64,000 nt of DNA from Helcobacillus massiliensis (GTDB lineage: Bacteria > Actinomycetota > Actinomycetes > Actinomycetales > Dermabacteraceae). Below are positions 46,487 to 54,638 of this stretch, piece by piece. The position numbers and the translations under genes were made by a program. The notes below the pieces were generated by a model, which saw nothing but the letters and a program-made list of their open reading frames with translations, had not been told where the DNA came from and did not search any database. Where the stretch lies: contig NZ_JACHWP010000004.1 of NCBI RefSeq assembly GCF_014191425.1, positions 55,742 through 119,741 on the forward strand, read 5' to 3'. Each line of letters begins with the position of its first letter. Within the stretch, counting starts at the first letter, position 1.

Positions 46487-47269
46487 ATGTCGTCACGTGC
46501 CAGCGGACAGGCCACCAGCCGCGATGCCCAGCGGGAGCGTCTGCGCAAGCAGCGCCAAGCCGAGCTGAAGCGCCAGCGGAACATCCGCCGAGCCGTCATC
46601 GCCGTGGTCACGATCCTGGCCCTGCTGCTCGCCGGCGGCATCGGCTACGGCATTTGGAAGGCCACCGCGGGCAAGGATGATCCTCGCGCGAAGGTCATCG
46701 AGACCACCAAGCTGGATCCGAAGGACCCCGCTCTCGTGGTGGGTGCTGAGCCCGGCTCCGCGCCGAAGGTCGATATTGTCCTCGACTTCAACTGCCCGTT
46801 CTGCGGCGAGTTCGAGAAGATCAACGGCGAGGACCTCAACGAGCTGGCGAAGAACGGCGAGGTGACGCTGCGCTACAACGTGCGCACCGGCCTCGACGGC
46901 GCCTCCGCAGACTTCTACTCCAGCCGCGCTGCCGGCGCCGCTGTCTGCACCTATGAGGAGTCTCCGGACCTCTTCATGAAGTTCCAGCTCGAACTGTTCA
47001 AGAACCAGCCCGAGGAGACCGGCCCCGGCCTCACGAACCAGCAGATGGTGAAGTACGCCAAGGACGCCGGCGCCTCCAAGGAGACGCAGCAGTGCATCTC
47101 CTCCAACAAGTACCAGGGCTGGGCATCGAAGTACGCCGAGCCCGCAGGCAAGGACCTGTCCCGCGCCACCCCGGCCGTGTTCATCAACGGTGAGGAATGG
47201 CAGGGCAACTGGACTCAGCCCGGTGAGCTGAAGAAGGCGGTCCAGGGCGCGGACGCCCCCAAGGAGTGA
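46487..47269 (+). CDS. Membrane-anchored DsbA-like thioredoxin-fold protein
   Basis: 260 aa. A basic N-terminus of about 35 residues is followed by one membrane segment (AVIAVVTILALLLAGGIGYGIW), then a thioredoxin-fold domain with the active-site motif FNCPFCGEFEK (C-P-F-C) and the cis-Pro loop ATPAVFING. It should catalyse disulfide exchange outside the membrane, like the actinobacterial DsbA/MdbA group. It is 103 bp downstream of the kinase and may be expressed separately. A stem-loop terminator follows. Confidence 0.9.
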   Translation: MSSRASGQATSRDAQRERLRKQRQAELKRQRNIRRAVIAVVTILALLLAGGIGYGIWKATAGKDDPRAKVIETTKLDPKDPALVVGAEPGSAPKVDIVLDFNCPFCGEFEKINGEDLNELAKNGEVTLRYNVRTGLDGASADFYSSRAAGAAVCTYEESPDLFMKFQLELFKNQPEETGPGLTNQQMVKYAKDAGASKETQQCISSNKYQGWASKYAEPAGKDLSRATPAVFINGEEWQGNWTQPGELKKAVQGADAPKE

Positions 47270-47331
47270 TCGCAGCCGACGGGTTCCAGCGCGCCCCGAT
47301 CGCCAGCGATTGAGGGTCGGATCCGTCTCGT

Positions 47332-47375
47332 GACCCCGCCCATGCAGTGCCCCGCTGGGTGCTGGGGGCGGGGTC
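47332..47375 (+). terminator. Stem-loop terminator after the DsbA-like gene
   Basis: GACCCCGCCC (47332-47341) pairs perfectly with GGGCGGGGTC (47366-47375). No T-run follows, as is common in high-GC genomes. It separates the gene from the tRNA promoter. Confidence 0.65.
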
Positions 47376-47384
47376 GCGATCGGC

Positions 47385-47390
47385 TACACT
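47385..47390 (+). promoter_or_regulatory. -10 hexamer TACACT of the tRNA-Thr gene
   Basis: TACACT lies 42 nt before the mature tRNA 5' end, leaving room for a short 5' leader. No clear -35 is visible. Confidence 0.5.
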
Positions 47391-47432
47391 GAGGCGCGAT
47401 GTTCGGCCGGCCGCGCTGGCCGATCCATCCCC

Positions 47433-47504
47433 GCTGGAGTGGCGCAACGGTAGCGCACCTGTCTTGTAAACAGGTGGTTGCGGGTTCGATTCCCGTCTCC
47501 AGCT
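47433..47504 (+). tRNA. tRNA-Thr (anticodon TGT)
   Basis: Acceptor arms GCTGGAG (47433-47439) and CTCCAGC (47497-47503) pair fully, with discriminator T at 47504. The anticodon stem CCTGT/ACAGG encloses the loop CTTGTAA, giving anticodon TGT for ACA/ACG codons. The T-arm GCGGGTTCGATTCCCGT is canonical. CCA is not encoded. A GC-rich hairpin region with one CCGTCGGC copy follows. Confidence 0.95.
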
Positions 47505-47586
47505 CTCGCACCGCCCCGTCGGCCCACCCGGCGGGGCGTTCTGCTGCCCCGCCCCGTCTCGCGCGCCCTCGCCGCCTCCGGTGCCG

Positions 47587-47648
47587 CCGATCGGTCTGCG
47601 GATTCGGGAGCGCCGGCGCGACAAGACCCGAATACGTCGATGGATCGG
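47587..47648. repeat. 62-bp imperfect palindrome, family member 3
   Basis: Arms CCGATCGGTCTGCGGATTCG and, from the other end, CCGATCCATCGACGTATTCG match at about 15 of 20 positions. ATTCGGG lies at offset 15 as in the other members. Between tRNA-Thr and the DNA methyltransferase gene. Confidence 0.78.
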
Positions 47649-47666
47649 TCGTGCGCGGGCCGCGGA

Positions 47667-47672
47667 TAGGGT
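47667..47672 (+). promoter_or_regulatory. -10-like TAGGGT, leaderless arrangement
   Basis: TAGGGT ends 7 nt before ATG 47680 of the DNA methyltransferase gene. Confidence 0.4.
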
Positions 47673-47679
47673 TGGTCCC

Positions 47680-48597
47680 ATGCCCGCACCGACTCCCGAC
47701 TTCTGGCACCCGGACGCCCCGAACACGGTGGTCAGCGCCGACAACCTCGAGGTTCTGCGCACTCTGCCGGACGCGTCGTTCCAGCTGATCTACATCGACC
47801 CGCCGTTCAACACGGGCCGGCGGCAGCAGCGGCAGTCGATCACCACCACCCGATCAGCCCTCGGCACGGCGGGCTCACGCGTCGGGTTCAAGGGGCAGAG
47901 CTACGACACCGTCAAGGGCACCCTCTACGGCTACAGCGACACCTTCGCCGACTTCTGGGACTTCCTCGAACCTCGCCTCGAGCACGCCCGCCGCATCCTC
48001 ACCGACACCGGCACCCTCTACCTGCACCTCGACTACCGGGAAGCGCACTATGCGAAGGTTCTGCTCGATGTTCTGTTCGGCCGCGACTGCTTCCTCAACG
48101 AGATCATCTGGGCGTACGACTACGGCGCCCGCACGAAGCGGCGCTGGCCCGCCAAGCACGACACGATCCTGGTGTACGTGAAGAACCCGTCGGCCTACTC
48201 CTTCAACTCCGAGGATGTGGACCGCGAGCCGTATATGGCGCCGGGGCTGGTGACGCCGGAGAAGGCGGCGCGCGGCAAGCTCCCCACGGACGTGTGGTGG
48301 CACACGATCGTCTCGCCCACGGGCCGGGAGAAGACGGGGTACGCCACGCAGAAGCCGGAGGGGGTGCTGCGCCGGATCGTGCAGGCGTCCAGCCGGGAGG
48401 GCGACTGGGTGCTGGACTTCTTCGCCGGCTCGGGCACCACGGGCGCGGCCGCGGCGCAGCTGGGGCGGCGGTTCGTCCTCGTGGATGAGAACCCGCAGGC
48501 GATCGAGGTGATGCGTGAGCGGTTCAGCCGCCGGCATCCGGAGGTCGAGGTGGAGTTCCGGTCGGCGGATCGGCAGGGGCGTCAGTCGGGCGTGTAG
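47680..48597 (+). CDS. Site-specific DNA methyltransferase (beta class, N6-A or N4-C)
   Basis: 305 aa from ATG 47680. The catalytic motif IV (IYIDPPFNTG) comes first and the SAM-binding motif I (VLDFFAGSGTTGAAAAQLG) near the C-terminus, the order of beta-class enzymes. A KTGYATQKPEGVLRRIV segment precedes motif I as usual. No restriction endonuclease gene is adjacent, so it looks like a solitary methyltransferase with a regulatory or housekeeping role. The recognition site cannot be deduced. It ends overlapping the converging TetR gene by 16 bp. Confidence 0.9.
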   Translation: MPAPTPDFWHPDAPNTVVSADNLEVLRTLPDASFQLIYIDPPFNTGRRQQRQSITTTRSALGTAGSRVGFKGQSYDTVKGTLYGYSDTFADFWDFLEPRLEHARRILTDTGTLYLHLDYREAHYAKVLLDVLFGRDCFLNEIIWAYDYGARTKRRWPAKHDTILVYVKNPSAYSFNSEDVDREPYMAPGLVTPEKAARGKLPTDVWWHTIVSPTGREKTGYATQKPEGVLRRIVQASSREGDWVLDFFAGSGTTGAAAAQLGRRFVLVDENPQAIEVMRERFSRRHPEVEVEFRSADRQGRQSGV

Positions 48598-49289
48598 GGG
48601 CTGCGAGCGTCTGCCGCGGTCCACGGGTGGCGCTGCTGTCCGCTCTCCGGGTTGTACAGCTCCTGCCCGGACTTCACGGCGGCGTCCACGAGCTGCGGGA
48701 TGAACTCCTCGAACGAGACGTCGCTGGGGTCCACGAGGCGGAGCCCGGTGAAGCTCATCCAGCCGTGCAGGCTGACCCACATCGCGGTGACGACGTTGCA
48801 GATGAGCTCCTGCTGCTCCGCGTCGTCGATGCTGGAGGGGGAGTCGGGGGTGAGCTCGGTGCCGAGGATGGCGGCGTAGGACGCCTGGTGGAACGGGACG
48901 GTGGCCTTGCGGATGCCGGCGGAGACAGCGGGCAGCGGGGCCCCGTCGGTGCCGCTGTCGCGGGTGAACATGGCGGCGTACAGTTCGCGGTTGTCGCGGG
49001 ACCAGCAGCGGTAGGCCACGCCGAGGTCCCGCAGTCGACGCTGCGGGTGGGGGTCGAAGTCGATGCTGGTCAGGGCGGTGGTGAGGCGCTCCCAGCCTTC
49101 GTCGATGACGGCATCGATGAGCTGCACTTTTCCGCCGAACAGGGCGTAGATGGCGGTGGTGGAGGTGCCGCACGCGGCGGAGACCTCCCGCAGCGACAGC
49201 GCGTCCGGTCCCCGGTCGGCGAGGCGGACAGTGGCGGCGGCGACGAGGTCGGCTCGCAGTGCCTCATCATGCGGACGCGGCTGCGTCAT
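48582..49289 (-). CDS. TetR/AcrR family regulator with WHG-type C-terminal domain
   Basis: 235 aa. Helix-turn-helix: DALSLREVSAACGTSTTAIYALFGGK. The C-terminal domain contains AYRCWSRDNRELYAAMF and MWVSLHGWMSFTG, the pattern of the TetR_C_33/WHG family. Ligand and targets are unknown. It faces the methyltransferase gene tail-to-tail, and 95 bp separate its start from the ung stop codon. Confidence 0.88.
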   Translation of the reverse strand: MTQPRPHDEALRADLVAAATVRLADRGPDALSLREVSAACGTSTTAIYALFGGKVQLIDAVIDEGWERLTTALTSIDFDPHPQRRLRDLGVAYRCWSRDNRELYAAMFTRDSGTDGAPLPAVSAGIRKATVPFHQASYAAILGTELTPDSPSSIDDAEQQELICNVVTAMWVSLHGWMSFTGLRLVDPSDVSFEEFIPQLVDAAVKSGQELYNPESGQQRHPWTAADARSPYTPD

Positions 49290-49384
49290 CGGCGTCTCCT
49301 TCGGCGGCGGTGGTGGTCAGTGGGCTCATTACTATCACTGTTCCCGGCCCGGACCCTGACTGGGGCCACCACGTGGCTGCTCGG

Positions 49385-50113
49385 TCAGGAGAGTGCCCAG
49401 TCGATGGGGTGCGCGCCCTGCTCCTGCAGCAGACGGTTCGCGGTGGAGAACGGCCGGGACCCGAAGAACCCGCGCCGCGCCGACAGCGGTGACGGGTGCG
49501 CGGACTCAACAGTCGGCGTGTCGCCCAGCAGCGGCTTCAGTGAGCGGGCGTCGCGCCCCCACAGAATCGCCACCAGGGGCTCCTCGCGGGCTACGAGCGC
49601 GCGGATCGCCGCATCGGTGACCTCCTCCCATCCCTTCCCGCGGTGACTGGCGGGTGCGCCGGGCTGCACGGTGAGGCACCGGTTGAGCAGGAGCACGCCC
49701 TGGTCCTGCCAGGCGCTGAGGTCGCCGTGGTCGGGAGTGGGGACGCCGAGGTCGTCCCGCAGCTCCTGATAGATGTTCACGAGCGACCGCGGGATCGGCC
49801 GCACGTCCGGGTTGACCGCGAAGCTCAGCCCGATCGGGTGGCCGGGGGTGGGGTAGGGGTCCTGTCCCACGATCAGCACCCGCACCTGTGGCATCGGCGT
49901 GGTGAAGGCGCGCAGGATCGCGTCCCCGGCGGGGAGGAAGCCGCGCCCGGCGGCCTGCTCGGCGCGCAGGAAGTCACCCATGCGGTGCACGACGGGTTCG
50001 ACGTCCGCGAGGGCGCGGGCCCAGTCGGGGTCGATGATCTCCCTCAGCGGCTTCGGGGCGGGCGATGCACCGGCGGCGGGCTGAGTGGGCGGCTGGGGTT
50101 CGTGGTCAGGCAT
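49385..50113 (-). CDS. ung: Uracil-DNA glycosylase, family 1
   Basis: 242 aa. Motif A is [20 protein letters not shown] (catalytic Asp in GQDPY), and motif B is [20 protein letters not shown] (His in HPSPLS). It removes uracil from DNA to start base-excision repair, which matters in a high-GC genome exposed to cytosine deamination. The residue after GQDPY is Pro, where E. coli has His-Gly; this TPGH form is usual in actinobacteria. Confidence 0.95.
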   Translation of the reverse strand: MPDHEPQPPTQPAAGASPAPKPLREIIDPDWARALADVEPVVHRMGDFLRAEQAAGRGFLPAGDAILRAFTTPMPQVRVLIVGQDPYPTPGHPIGLSFAVNPDVRPIPRSLVNIYQELRDDLGVPTPDHGDLSAWQDQGVLLLNRCLTVQPGAPASHRGKGWEEVTDAAIRALVAREEPLVAILWGRDARSLKPLLGDTPTVESAHPSPLSARRGFFGSRPFSTANRLLQEQGAHPIDWALS

Positions 50114-50154
50114 GCCGTCAGGCTAGCGGGGCCGGCTGGTCGGCCAGCCGGGGC

Positions 50155-50181
50155 GGCCGACGGGTTCTGCATCCGTCGGCC
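50155..50181. promoter_or_regulatory. GCCGACGG inverted pair forming a 9-bp hairpin
   Basis: GGCCGACGG (50155-50163) pairs with CCGTCGGCC (50173-50181) around a 9-nt loop. It ends 2 nt before the -10 hexamer of the DUF3263 gene, repeating the layout seen at 37485. Confidence 0.6.
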
Positions 50182-50183
50182 CC

Positions 50184-50189
50184 TAGACT
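50184..50189 (+). promoter_or_regulatory. -10 hexamer TAGACT, leaderless arrangement
   Basis: TAGACT ends 7 nt before ATG 50197, without a ribosome binding site. Confidence 0.5.
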
Positions 50190-50196
50190 GCTGCGC

Positions 50197-50442
50197 ATGA
50201 CCGACGCCCCCGACCCCACCGAGCCCGGCGAGCCCACCGGGCTGTCCGACGACGCGCGCGCCCTGATCGACCTCGAATCGCGCACCTTCCGATCCGTTGG
50301 CGCAAAGGAGAAGCGGATCCGCGACGAGCTCGGCCTGACCAGCATCCAGTACCACGTGCGGCTCAACCGGCTGCTCGATGACCCGGCGGCTCTGGCGTAT
50401 GCGCCGGCGCTCATCAACCGACTGCGGGAGCGGCGCCGGTAG
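50197..50442 (+). CDS. DUF3263 family small helix-turn-helix protein
   Basis: 81 aa. The domain SDDARALIDLESRTFRSVGAKEKRIRDELGL followed by TSIQYHVRLNRLLDDPAAL is the actinobacteria-specific DUF3263, whose central part looks like a sigma-factor-type helix-turn-helix. Function is unknown. The gene upstream of a LytR_C protein is a conserved actinobacterial arrangement. Its last 20 bases, including the stop codon, are duplicated directly downstream. Confidence 0.9.
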   Translation: MTDAPDPTEPGEPTGLSDDARALIDLESRTFRSVGAKEKRIRDELGLTSIQYHVRLNRLLDDPAALAYAPALINRLRERRR

Positions 50443-50464
50443 AGCTGCGGGAGCGGCGCCGGTA
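50422..50464. repeat. 23-bp-period tandem duplication across the DUF3263 stop codon
   Basis: CTGCGGGAGCGGCGCCGGTA occurs at 50422-50441 and again at 50445-50464. The first copy encodes the LRERRR end of the protein and part of its TAG stop. Probably a slippage product. Confidence 0.9.
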
Positions 50465-50506
50465 ACACGGAGCGTCGCCTCACCCGCGATCAGGCGTGGT
50501 TCGCGT

Positions 50507-50512
50507 TAGTGT
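50507..50512 (+). promoter_or_regulatory. -10-like TAGTGT, leaderless arrangement
   Basis: TAGTGT ends 6 nt before GTG 50519 of the LytR_C gene. Confidence 0.4.
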
Positions 50513-50518
50513 AGGACC

Positions 50519-51076
50519 GTGGCAGAGACTGATTACCCCTACCCGGCAGACGAGTTCGACCGGGAAGCAGCGAACGCGCCCCTGCGCGGATCGCACCGCG
50601 CCGATGAACCGTTCTGGAAGTCCAACCTGAACTACATCGTGATCGCGGCGATCGCCGTTCTCGCCCTCATCGGTGCCCTGCTGCTGATCAGCCAGTTCAC
50701 CGGCGAGAAGGACACCTACACCCGCTCCCCGGACCCCGCCCCGCAGACCACCGCATCGGCCGCACCCAGCGACGAAGCATCGGCCGACCCCACGGAGGAG
50801 GAGCAGAGCGTGGACCGCACCATCAAGGTGCGCGTCAACAACGCCTCGAAGACCAACGGCCTCGCCGGCCAATGGACCGAAGTGCTGCGCGAGAAGGGCT
50901 GGGAGAACGTCACCTCCGGCAACGGCAAGAAGATGGATGAGACAACCGTCTTCTACCGTGACGACGCCGACCTGCCGGCCGCGAAGGCCCTCGCCGCCGA
51001 CGTCGGCGCCGGTGACCCGGTGAAGTCCGAGGACTACCAGACTCCGCTCGTCGTCGCTGTCGTCACCGAGCCGTGA
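50519..51076 (+). CDS. LytR C-terminal domain (LytR_C) membrane protein
   Basis: 185 aa from GTG 50519. About 35 cytoplasmic residues are followed by one membrane segment (IVIAAIAVLALIGALLLI), an acidic Ser/Ala linker, and an extracytoplasmic LytR_C domain (TIKVRVNNASKTNGLAGQWTE ... TVFYRDDADLPAAKALAADV). LytR_C domains occur at the end of LCP cell-wall ligases and as stand-alone proteins like this one; its partner is unknown. It should sit at the outer membrane face, near cell-wall polymers. Confidence 0.88.
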   Translation: MAETDYPYPADEFDREAANAPLRGSHRADEPFWKSNLNYIVIAAIAVLALIGALLLISQFTGEKDTYTRSPDPAPQTTASAAPSDEASADPTEEEQSVDRTIKVRVNNASKTNGLAGQWTEVLREKGWENVTSGNGKKMDETTVFYRDDADLPAAKALAADVGAGDPVKSEDYQTPLVVAVVTEP

Positions 51077-51111
51077 CCTGGGACTGATTCCCCGCCCCAG
51101 CGGAGCCGCCC

Positions 51112-52449
51112 ATGCGCGCCACCCTCACCGCTCTGCAGCGTCCCGCAGCGCTGATCGCCCTCGCCACAGCGGGCGTCCTCGCCCTCGGCACCACGCTGCT
51201 GATGATGCCGTTCTCCTCCAAAGGGGAGCCCCCGCCGTTCATCGACGCCCTGTTCACTGCCACCTCCGCCCTCTGCGTGACCGGTCTGGTCACCCTCAAC
51301 ACGGACGAGCAGTGGACCGCGGGAGGGCAGGTCGTGCTGCTGTTCCTCATGCAGATCGGCGGCCTCGGCGTCATGATCCTCGTGACGATGCTGGCGCTGC
51401 TGACCGCCCGGCACGTCGGCATCCGCGACCGCCAGGTGTTCGATACGGCCACCGCCTCCGGCGCCGGCAGCCACGTCCGCTCCACACTGCGGATGATCGC
51501 CCTGGTCACCATCGCCGTGGAAGGCGCGGTCGCGGTCCTGCTCACGCTGCGCATGCACACCCACTACGAGATGGGGTGGGGGAAGTCCGCCTGGTACGGC
51601 ATCTTCCACGCCGTGTCCGCGTTCAACAACGCCGGGTTCGGGCTGCGCTCCTCATCCCTCATCGACTTCGGCACCGACCCGTTCGTGCTGCTGCCCATCG
51701 CCGCCGCCATCATCCTCGGCGGCATCGGCTACCCCGTGATCCTGGAGGTGCTCCGCCGCCTGCGGCCCCACCGCATCCTCACCCTGCACTCCAAACTGAT
51801 GCTGATCGGCACGCCCGTGCTGCTGTTCGGAGGCACCCTCGCCGTGCTGGTGCCCGAATGGTCCAATCCCGCCACGCTCGGCCCGATGAACCCGGCGCAG
51901 AAGGTGCTGGCCTCGTTCTTCCAGTCCACTACGTCCCGCACCGCCGGATTCAACGCCCTGGACATCTCCCAGATGCACCCGGAGACCTGGTTCGGCACCG
52001 ACATCCTCATGTTCATCGGCGCCGGCCCCGCCGGCACCGGTGGCGGCCTGAAGGTGACCTCCGCGGCGGTGGTGCTGATCGTCATCCTGTCGGAGCTGCG
52101 CGGTGACACGGGCGTGCGCGCGTTCCACCGGGCGATCCCGTCGGCCGTGATCCGCCAGGTCGTGACCGTGATGGGCCTGTACGGCCTCGCCGTGGTGGTG
52201 GGCACGGGCCTGATCCTGCTGCTGGAGCCGGTGGAACTGGACCGGGTGCTGTACGAGGTGATCTCCGCGATCTCCACCACGGGCCTGTCCACCGGCATCA
52301 CCGCGGATCTGTCCACCACCAGCCGCATCGTCCTCATCGTGCTGATGTTCCTGGGCCGCGTGGGCCCCGTGACGCTCGGCACCGCGCTCGCGCTGCGCGC
52401 CCGGCCCCTCGCGTACACCTCACCCGAAGAAAGGCCGATCATTGGCTAA
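51112..52449 (+). CDS. ktrB: TrkH/KtrB family potassium uptake protein
   Basis: 445 aa with the four-fold membrane-pore-membrane repeat. Pore segments are recognisable: TSALCVTGL, SAFNNAGFG, TTSRTAGFN and ISTTGLSTGI, each with the filter glycine. It is the pore-forming subunit of a Ktr potassium uptake system, needed for turgor and osmotic adaptation. It overlaps the KtrA gene by 8 bp. KtrB is the better name because of the short length and the KtrA partner; TrkH would be an alternative. Confidence 0.88.
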   Translation: MRATLTALQRPAALIALATAGVLALGTTLLMMPFSSKGEPPPFIDALFTATSALCVTGLVTLNTDEQWTAGGQVVLLFLMQIGGLGVMILVTMLALLTARHVGIRDRQVFDTATASGAGSHVRSTLRMIALVTIAVEGAVAVLLTLRMHTHYEMGWGKSAWYGIFHAVSAFNNAGFGLRSSSLIDFGTDPFVLLPIAAAIILGGIGYPVILEVLRRLRPHRILTLHSKLMLIGTPVLLFGGTLAVLVPEWSNPATLGPMNPAQKVLASFFQSTTSRTAGFNALDISQMHPETWFGTDILMFIGAGPAGTGGGLKVTSAAVVLIVILSELRGDTGVRAFHRAIPSAVIRQVVTVMGLYGLAVVVGTGLILLLEPVELDRVLYEVISAISTTGLSTGITADLSTTSRIVLIVLMFLGRVGPVTLGTALALRARPLAYTSPEERPIIG

Positions 52450-53125
52450 AGCACCCCGCACCGACTCCATCCGCATCTCCACCGCCCTCGTCCTCGGCCT
52501 CGGCCGCTACGGCGAAGCGGTGTGCCGAGAGCTGAAGGCCCTCGGCGTCTCCGTCCTCGCCGTGGACCAGGCGCCCGCGCGCGTGGACGCGCTCAGCGAC
52601 ACCCTCAGCCGCGTCATCGTCGGCGACTTCACCAACCCCGAACTGCTGGAGCAGGTTGGCGCGGACGACTTCGACCTGGTCGTGGTCGCGACCTCCGGTG
52701 ACCTGGGGGCGAACATCCTCGTCACCTCCCACCTGCTGCAGATGGCGACCGGGCAGCTGTGGGTGAAGGCCGCGACCGACCAGCACGAGGTGATCCTGCA
52801 GCAGCTCGGGGTGGAGCACATCGTGCACCCTGCCCGCGACATGGGGCGCCGCTCCGCCCACCGCATGGTGTCCCTCGCCCGCGACTGGATGTCCCTCGGC
52901 GCCGGGGCCGCCGCGGTGACGATGGCGGCGCCGGACATGCTGCTGGAGCGCTCCGCACCCGAAGCGCGCCTGGAGAAGACCTACGGCGTGACCGTGGTGG
53001 CGCGCCTCCCGCTGAACTCCGACCGGTGGGAGAACGTCACCCACACCTCCACGTTCGCCGCGCGCGACACCATCCTCGTGATGGGCAGCGAACGCGACCT
53101 GGAGCGGTTCGCGACTCTGACCTGA
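52442..53125 (+). CDS. ktrA: KtrA/TrkA family potassium uptake regulatory protein
   Basis: 227 aa from TTG 52442, with gaaagg about 8 nt upstream; the start lies inside the ktrB gene. An RCK_N domain has the nucleotide motif VLGLGRYGEAVCREL and the acidic residue of LAVDQ, and a C-terminal RCK_C domain ends ILVMGSERDLERF. It gates the KtrB pore in response to ATP/ADP or NAD(H) binding. Cotranscribed and translationally coupled with ktrB. Confidence 0.9.
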   Translation: MAKAPRTDSIRISTALVLGLGRYGEAVCRELKALGVSVLAVDQAPARVDALSDTLSRVIVGDFTNPELLEQVGADDFDLVVVATSGDLGANILVTSHLLQMATGQLWVKAATDQHEVILQQLGVEHIVHPARDMGRRSAHRMVSLARDWMSLGAGAAAVTMAAPDMLLERSAPEARLEKTYGVTVVARLPLNSDRWENVTHTSTFAARDTILVMGSERDLERFATLT

Positions 53126-53160
53126 GGGGCCGACGGATGCCGCAGCGCCCGCCGGACCCC

Positions 53161-53166
53161 TACACT
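53161..53166 (+). promoter_or_regulatory. -10 hexamer TACACT, leaderless arrangement
   Basis: TACACT ends 8 nt before ATG 53175. A degenerate GGGGCCGACGG ... CCGGACCCC hairpin (53126-53159) sits directly upstream, as for the genes at 37538 and 50197. Confidence 0.5.
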
Positions 53167-53174
53167 GGTGGCCT

Positions 53175-54638
53175 ATGGCTGAAGTGATCGCGGGCCGCGT
53201 TGAACTGCTTGAGCCCGTCGCGCAGGGCGCCAGCGGGTGGGTGTGGCGAGCCCGGGACCTCAAACGCGACCGCGACTGCGCCGCGAAGGTGCTGCAGCAG
53301 CGCGACAGCGCCAACATCCTCCGCTTCGTCCGCGAACAGTCGGTGCGCAACCACGCGCTCGCCGCGCACCCGCACGTCATCGCGCCCTACTCGTGGGTCG
53401 CCGAGGATGACGCGGTTGCGATCCTGATGCCGCTGGCGCGCGGCGGCACCCTGTCCGATGTCCTCGCCACCAACGGTGCCCTCAGCCCCGATCTGACGTT
53501 CGCGCTGCTGCGCCAGCTGTGCGACGCCCTGGCCGCGATCCACGCCGCCGGCTGGATCCACCGCGACGTGAAGCCCGCGAACATCCTGTTCACCGCGCCG
53601 TGCTCCGGCCTGCCGGAGGTGCGGCTCGCTGACTTCGGCATCGCCCTGCAGAACGACGACCACCGCTTCACCGCGACCGGGTTCGTCAACGGCACCCCCG
53701 GGTTCATGGCACCGGAGCAGGTGACGGAGGGCGCGTTCTCCGCCGCGGTCGATGTGTGGGCGGCGGCGTCGGTCGCGCTGGACTGTCTGGCGCCGCGCCA
53801 GCGCATCCCGAACTCGGCGCAGACGTCGTTCGACGCCCTGAGCCATCACGTCGGGTCCATCATGCGGCCCGCGGGGGCGAGCAGCGAGCAGGCCGCGCTG
53901 ATCATGGCGATGCTGGACCCGGATCCGCTGCGGCGCCCGTCGGCCGCGCAGGTGCGGGACGCGATCCCGCCGATGCCGCCGGAGCTGGCCGCGCAGGCCC
54001 GCACCGCGACCGGGGCTGTCGTGCAGGTGGGCTCACCCGCGGCGGACGACACCACCGTGCAGTCCCGGGCCGCGCAGCCGACGGGCGCCACCTCGGCGCA
54101 GCCCAGCGCGCCGACGGCCCCCTCCGCCATCGAGTCCGCGCCCGGTGGAGGCGCGGCGGGCGGCAACCGCGCAGAGGCGCTCGGCGCTGCGGCGGCCGCG
54201 CAGGCGGCGCGTGCGCGCCAGCAGGACGCTCCGACGGCCCAGAGCAGTCCGACAGCCGCGGACAGCCCGACGGTCCTGAACAGTCCGACGGGCGCCACGC
54301 AGATCGTCGACGACAGCGCGGGCCGCACCCGCACGCCGGTTCTCCCGGTCGATCAGACCGACGCCCGGATCGGCCTCGGGTCCACTGCCGCCCCGGCCGC
54401 CACGTCCGCGCCGGCCTTCAGCCCCGTCGCCGGAGCAGGGTTCGCCCCCATCACTGCGGCGCCGCGCGGGCCGCGCCGTCTCGGGCTCGGCATCGCGCTG
54501 GCACTCGCGGCGGTGCTCGCCCTCGCTGGGGCCATCACGATGCTGGTGGTGGGGCTGACGATGAACCCCGGCGACGCCGCGAACGACGCGCTCGCCGTGC
54601 AGGCGGCACCGGTCAGGAGCGTCGGCGCAGCGCCGTGA
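53175..54638 (+). CDS. Ser/Thr protein kinase, single C-terminal membrane segment
   Basis: 487 aa. Kinase domain about residues 1-265: the glycine loop is atypical (VAQGASGWVWRA), then CAAKVL (Lys), HRDVKPANILF, ADFGIAL and GTPGFMAPE are canonical. An Ala/Pro/Thr linker of about 160 residues, its DNA rich in GCCGACGG-like copies, leads to one membrane segment (GIALALAAVLALAGAITMLV) and a short outer tail. No PASTA domain. The 3' end overlaps the converging secreted protein gene by 26 bp. Substrates unknown; the neighbouring membrane-anchored protein is a possible partner but this is conjecture. Confidence 0.88.
   Translation: MAEVIAGRVELLEPVAQGASGWVWRARDLKRDRDCAAKVLQQRDSANILRFVREQSVRNHALAAHPHVIAPYSWVAEDDAVAILMPLARGGTLSDVLATNGALSPDLTFALLRQLCDALAAIHAAGWIHRDVKPANILFTAPCSGLPEVRLADFGIALQNDDHRFTATGFVNGTPGFMAPEQVTEGAFSAAVDVWAAASVALDCLAPRQRIPNSAQTSFDALSHHVGSIMRPAGASSEQAALIMAMLDPDPLRRPSAAQVRDAIPPMPPELAAQARTATGAVVQVGSPAADDTTVQSRAAQPTGATSAQPSAPTAPSAIESAPGGGAAGGNRAEALGAAAAAQAARARQQDAPTAQSSPTAADSPTVLNSPTGATQIVDDSAGRTRTPVLPVDQTDARIGLGSTAAPAATSAPAFSPVAGAGFAPITAAPRGPRRLGLGIALALAAVLALAGAITMLVVGLTMNPGDAANDALAVQAAPVRSVGAAP

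Noticed and set aside
47433..47660. Genomic island inserted at tRNA-Thr
   Set aside because: No integrase, no direct repeat of the tRNA 3' end and no change in base composition were seen; only a single methyltransferase gene and a palindrome follow.
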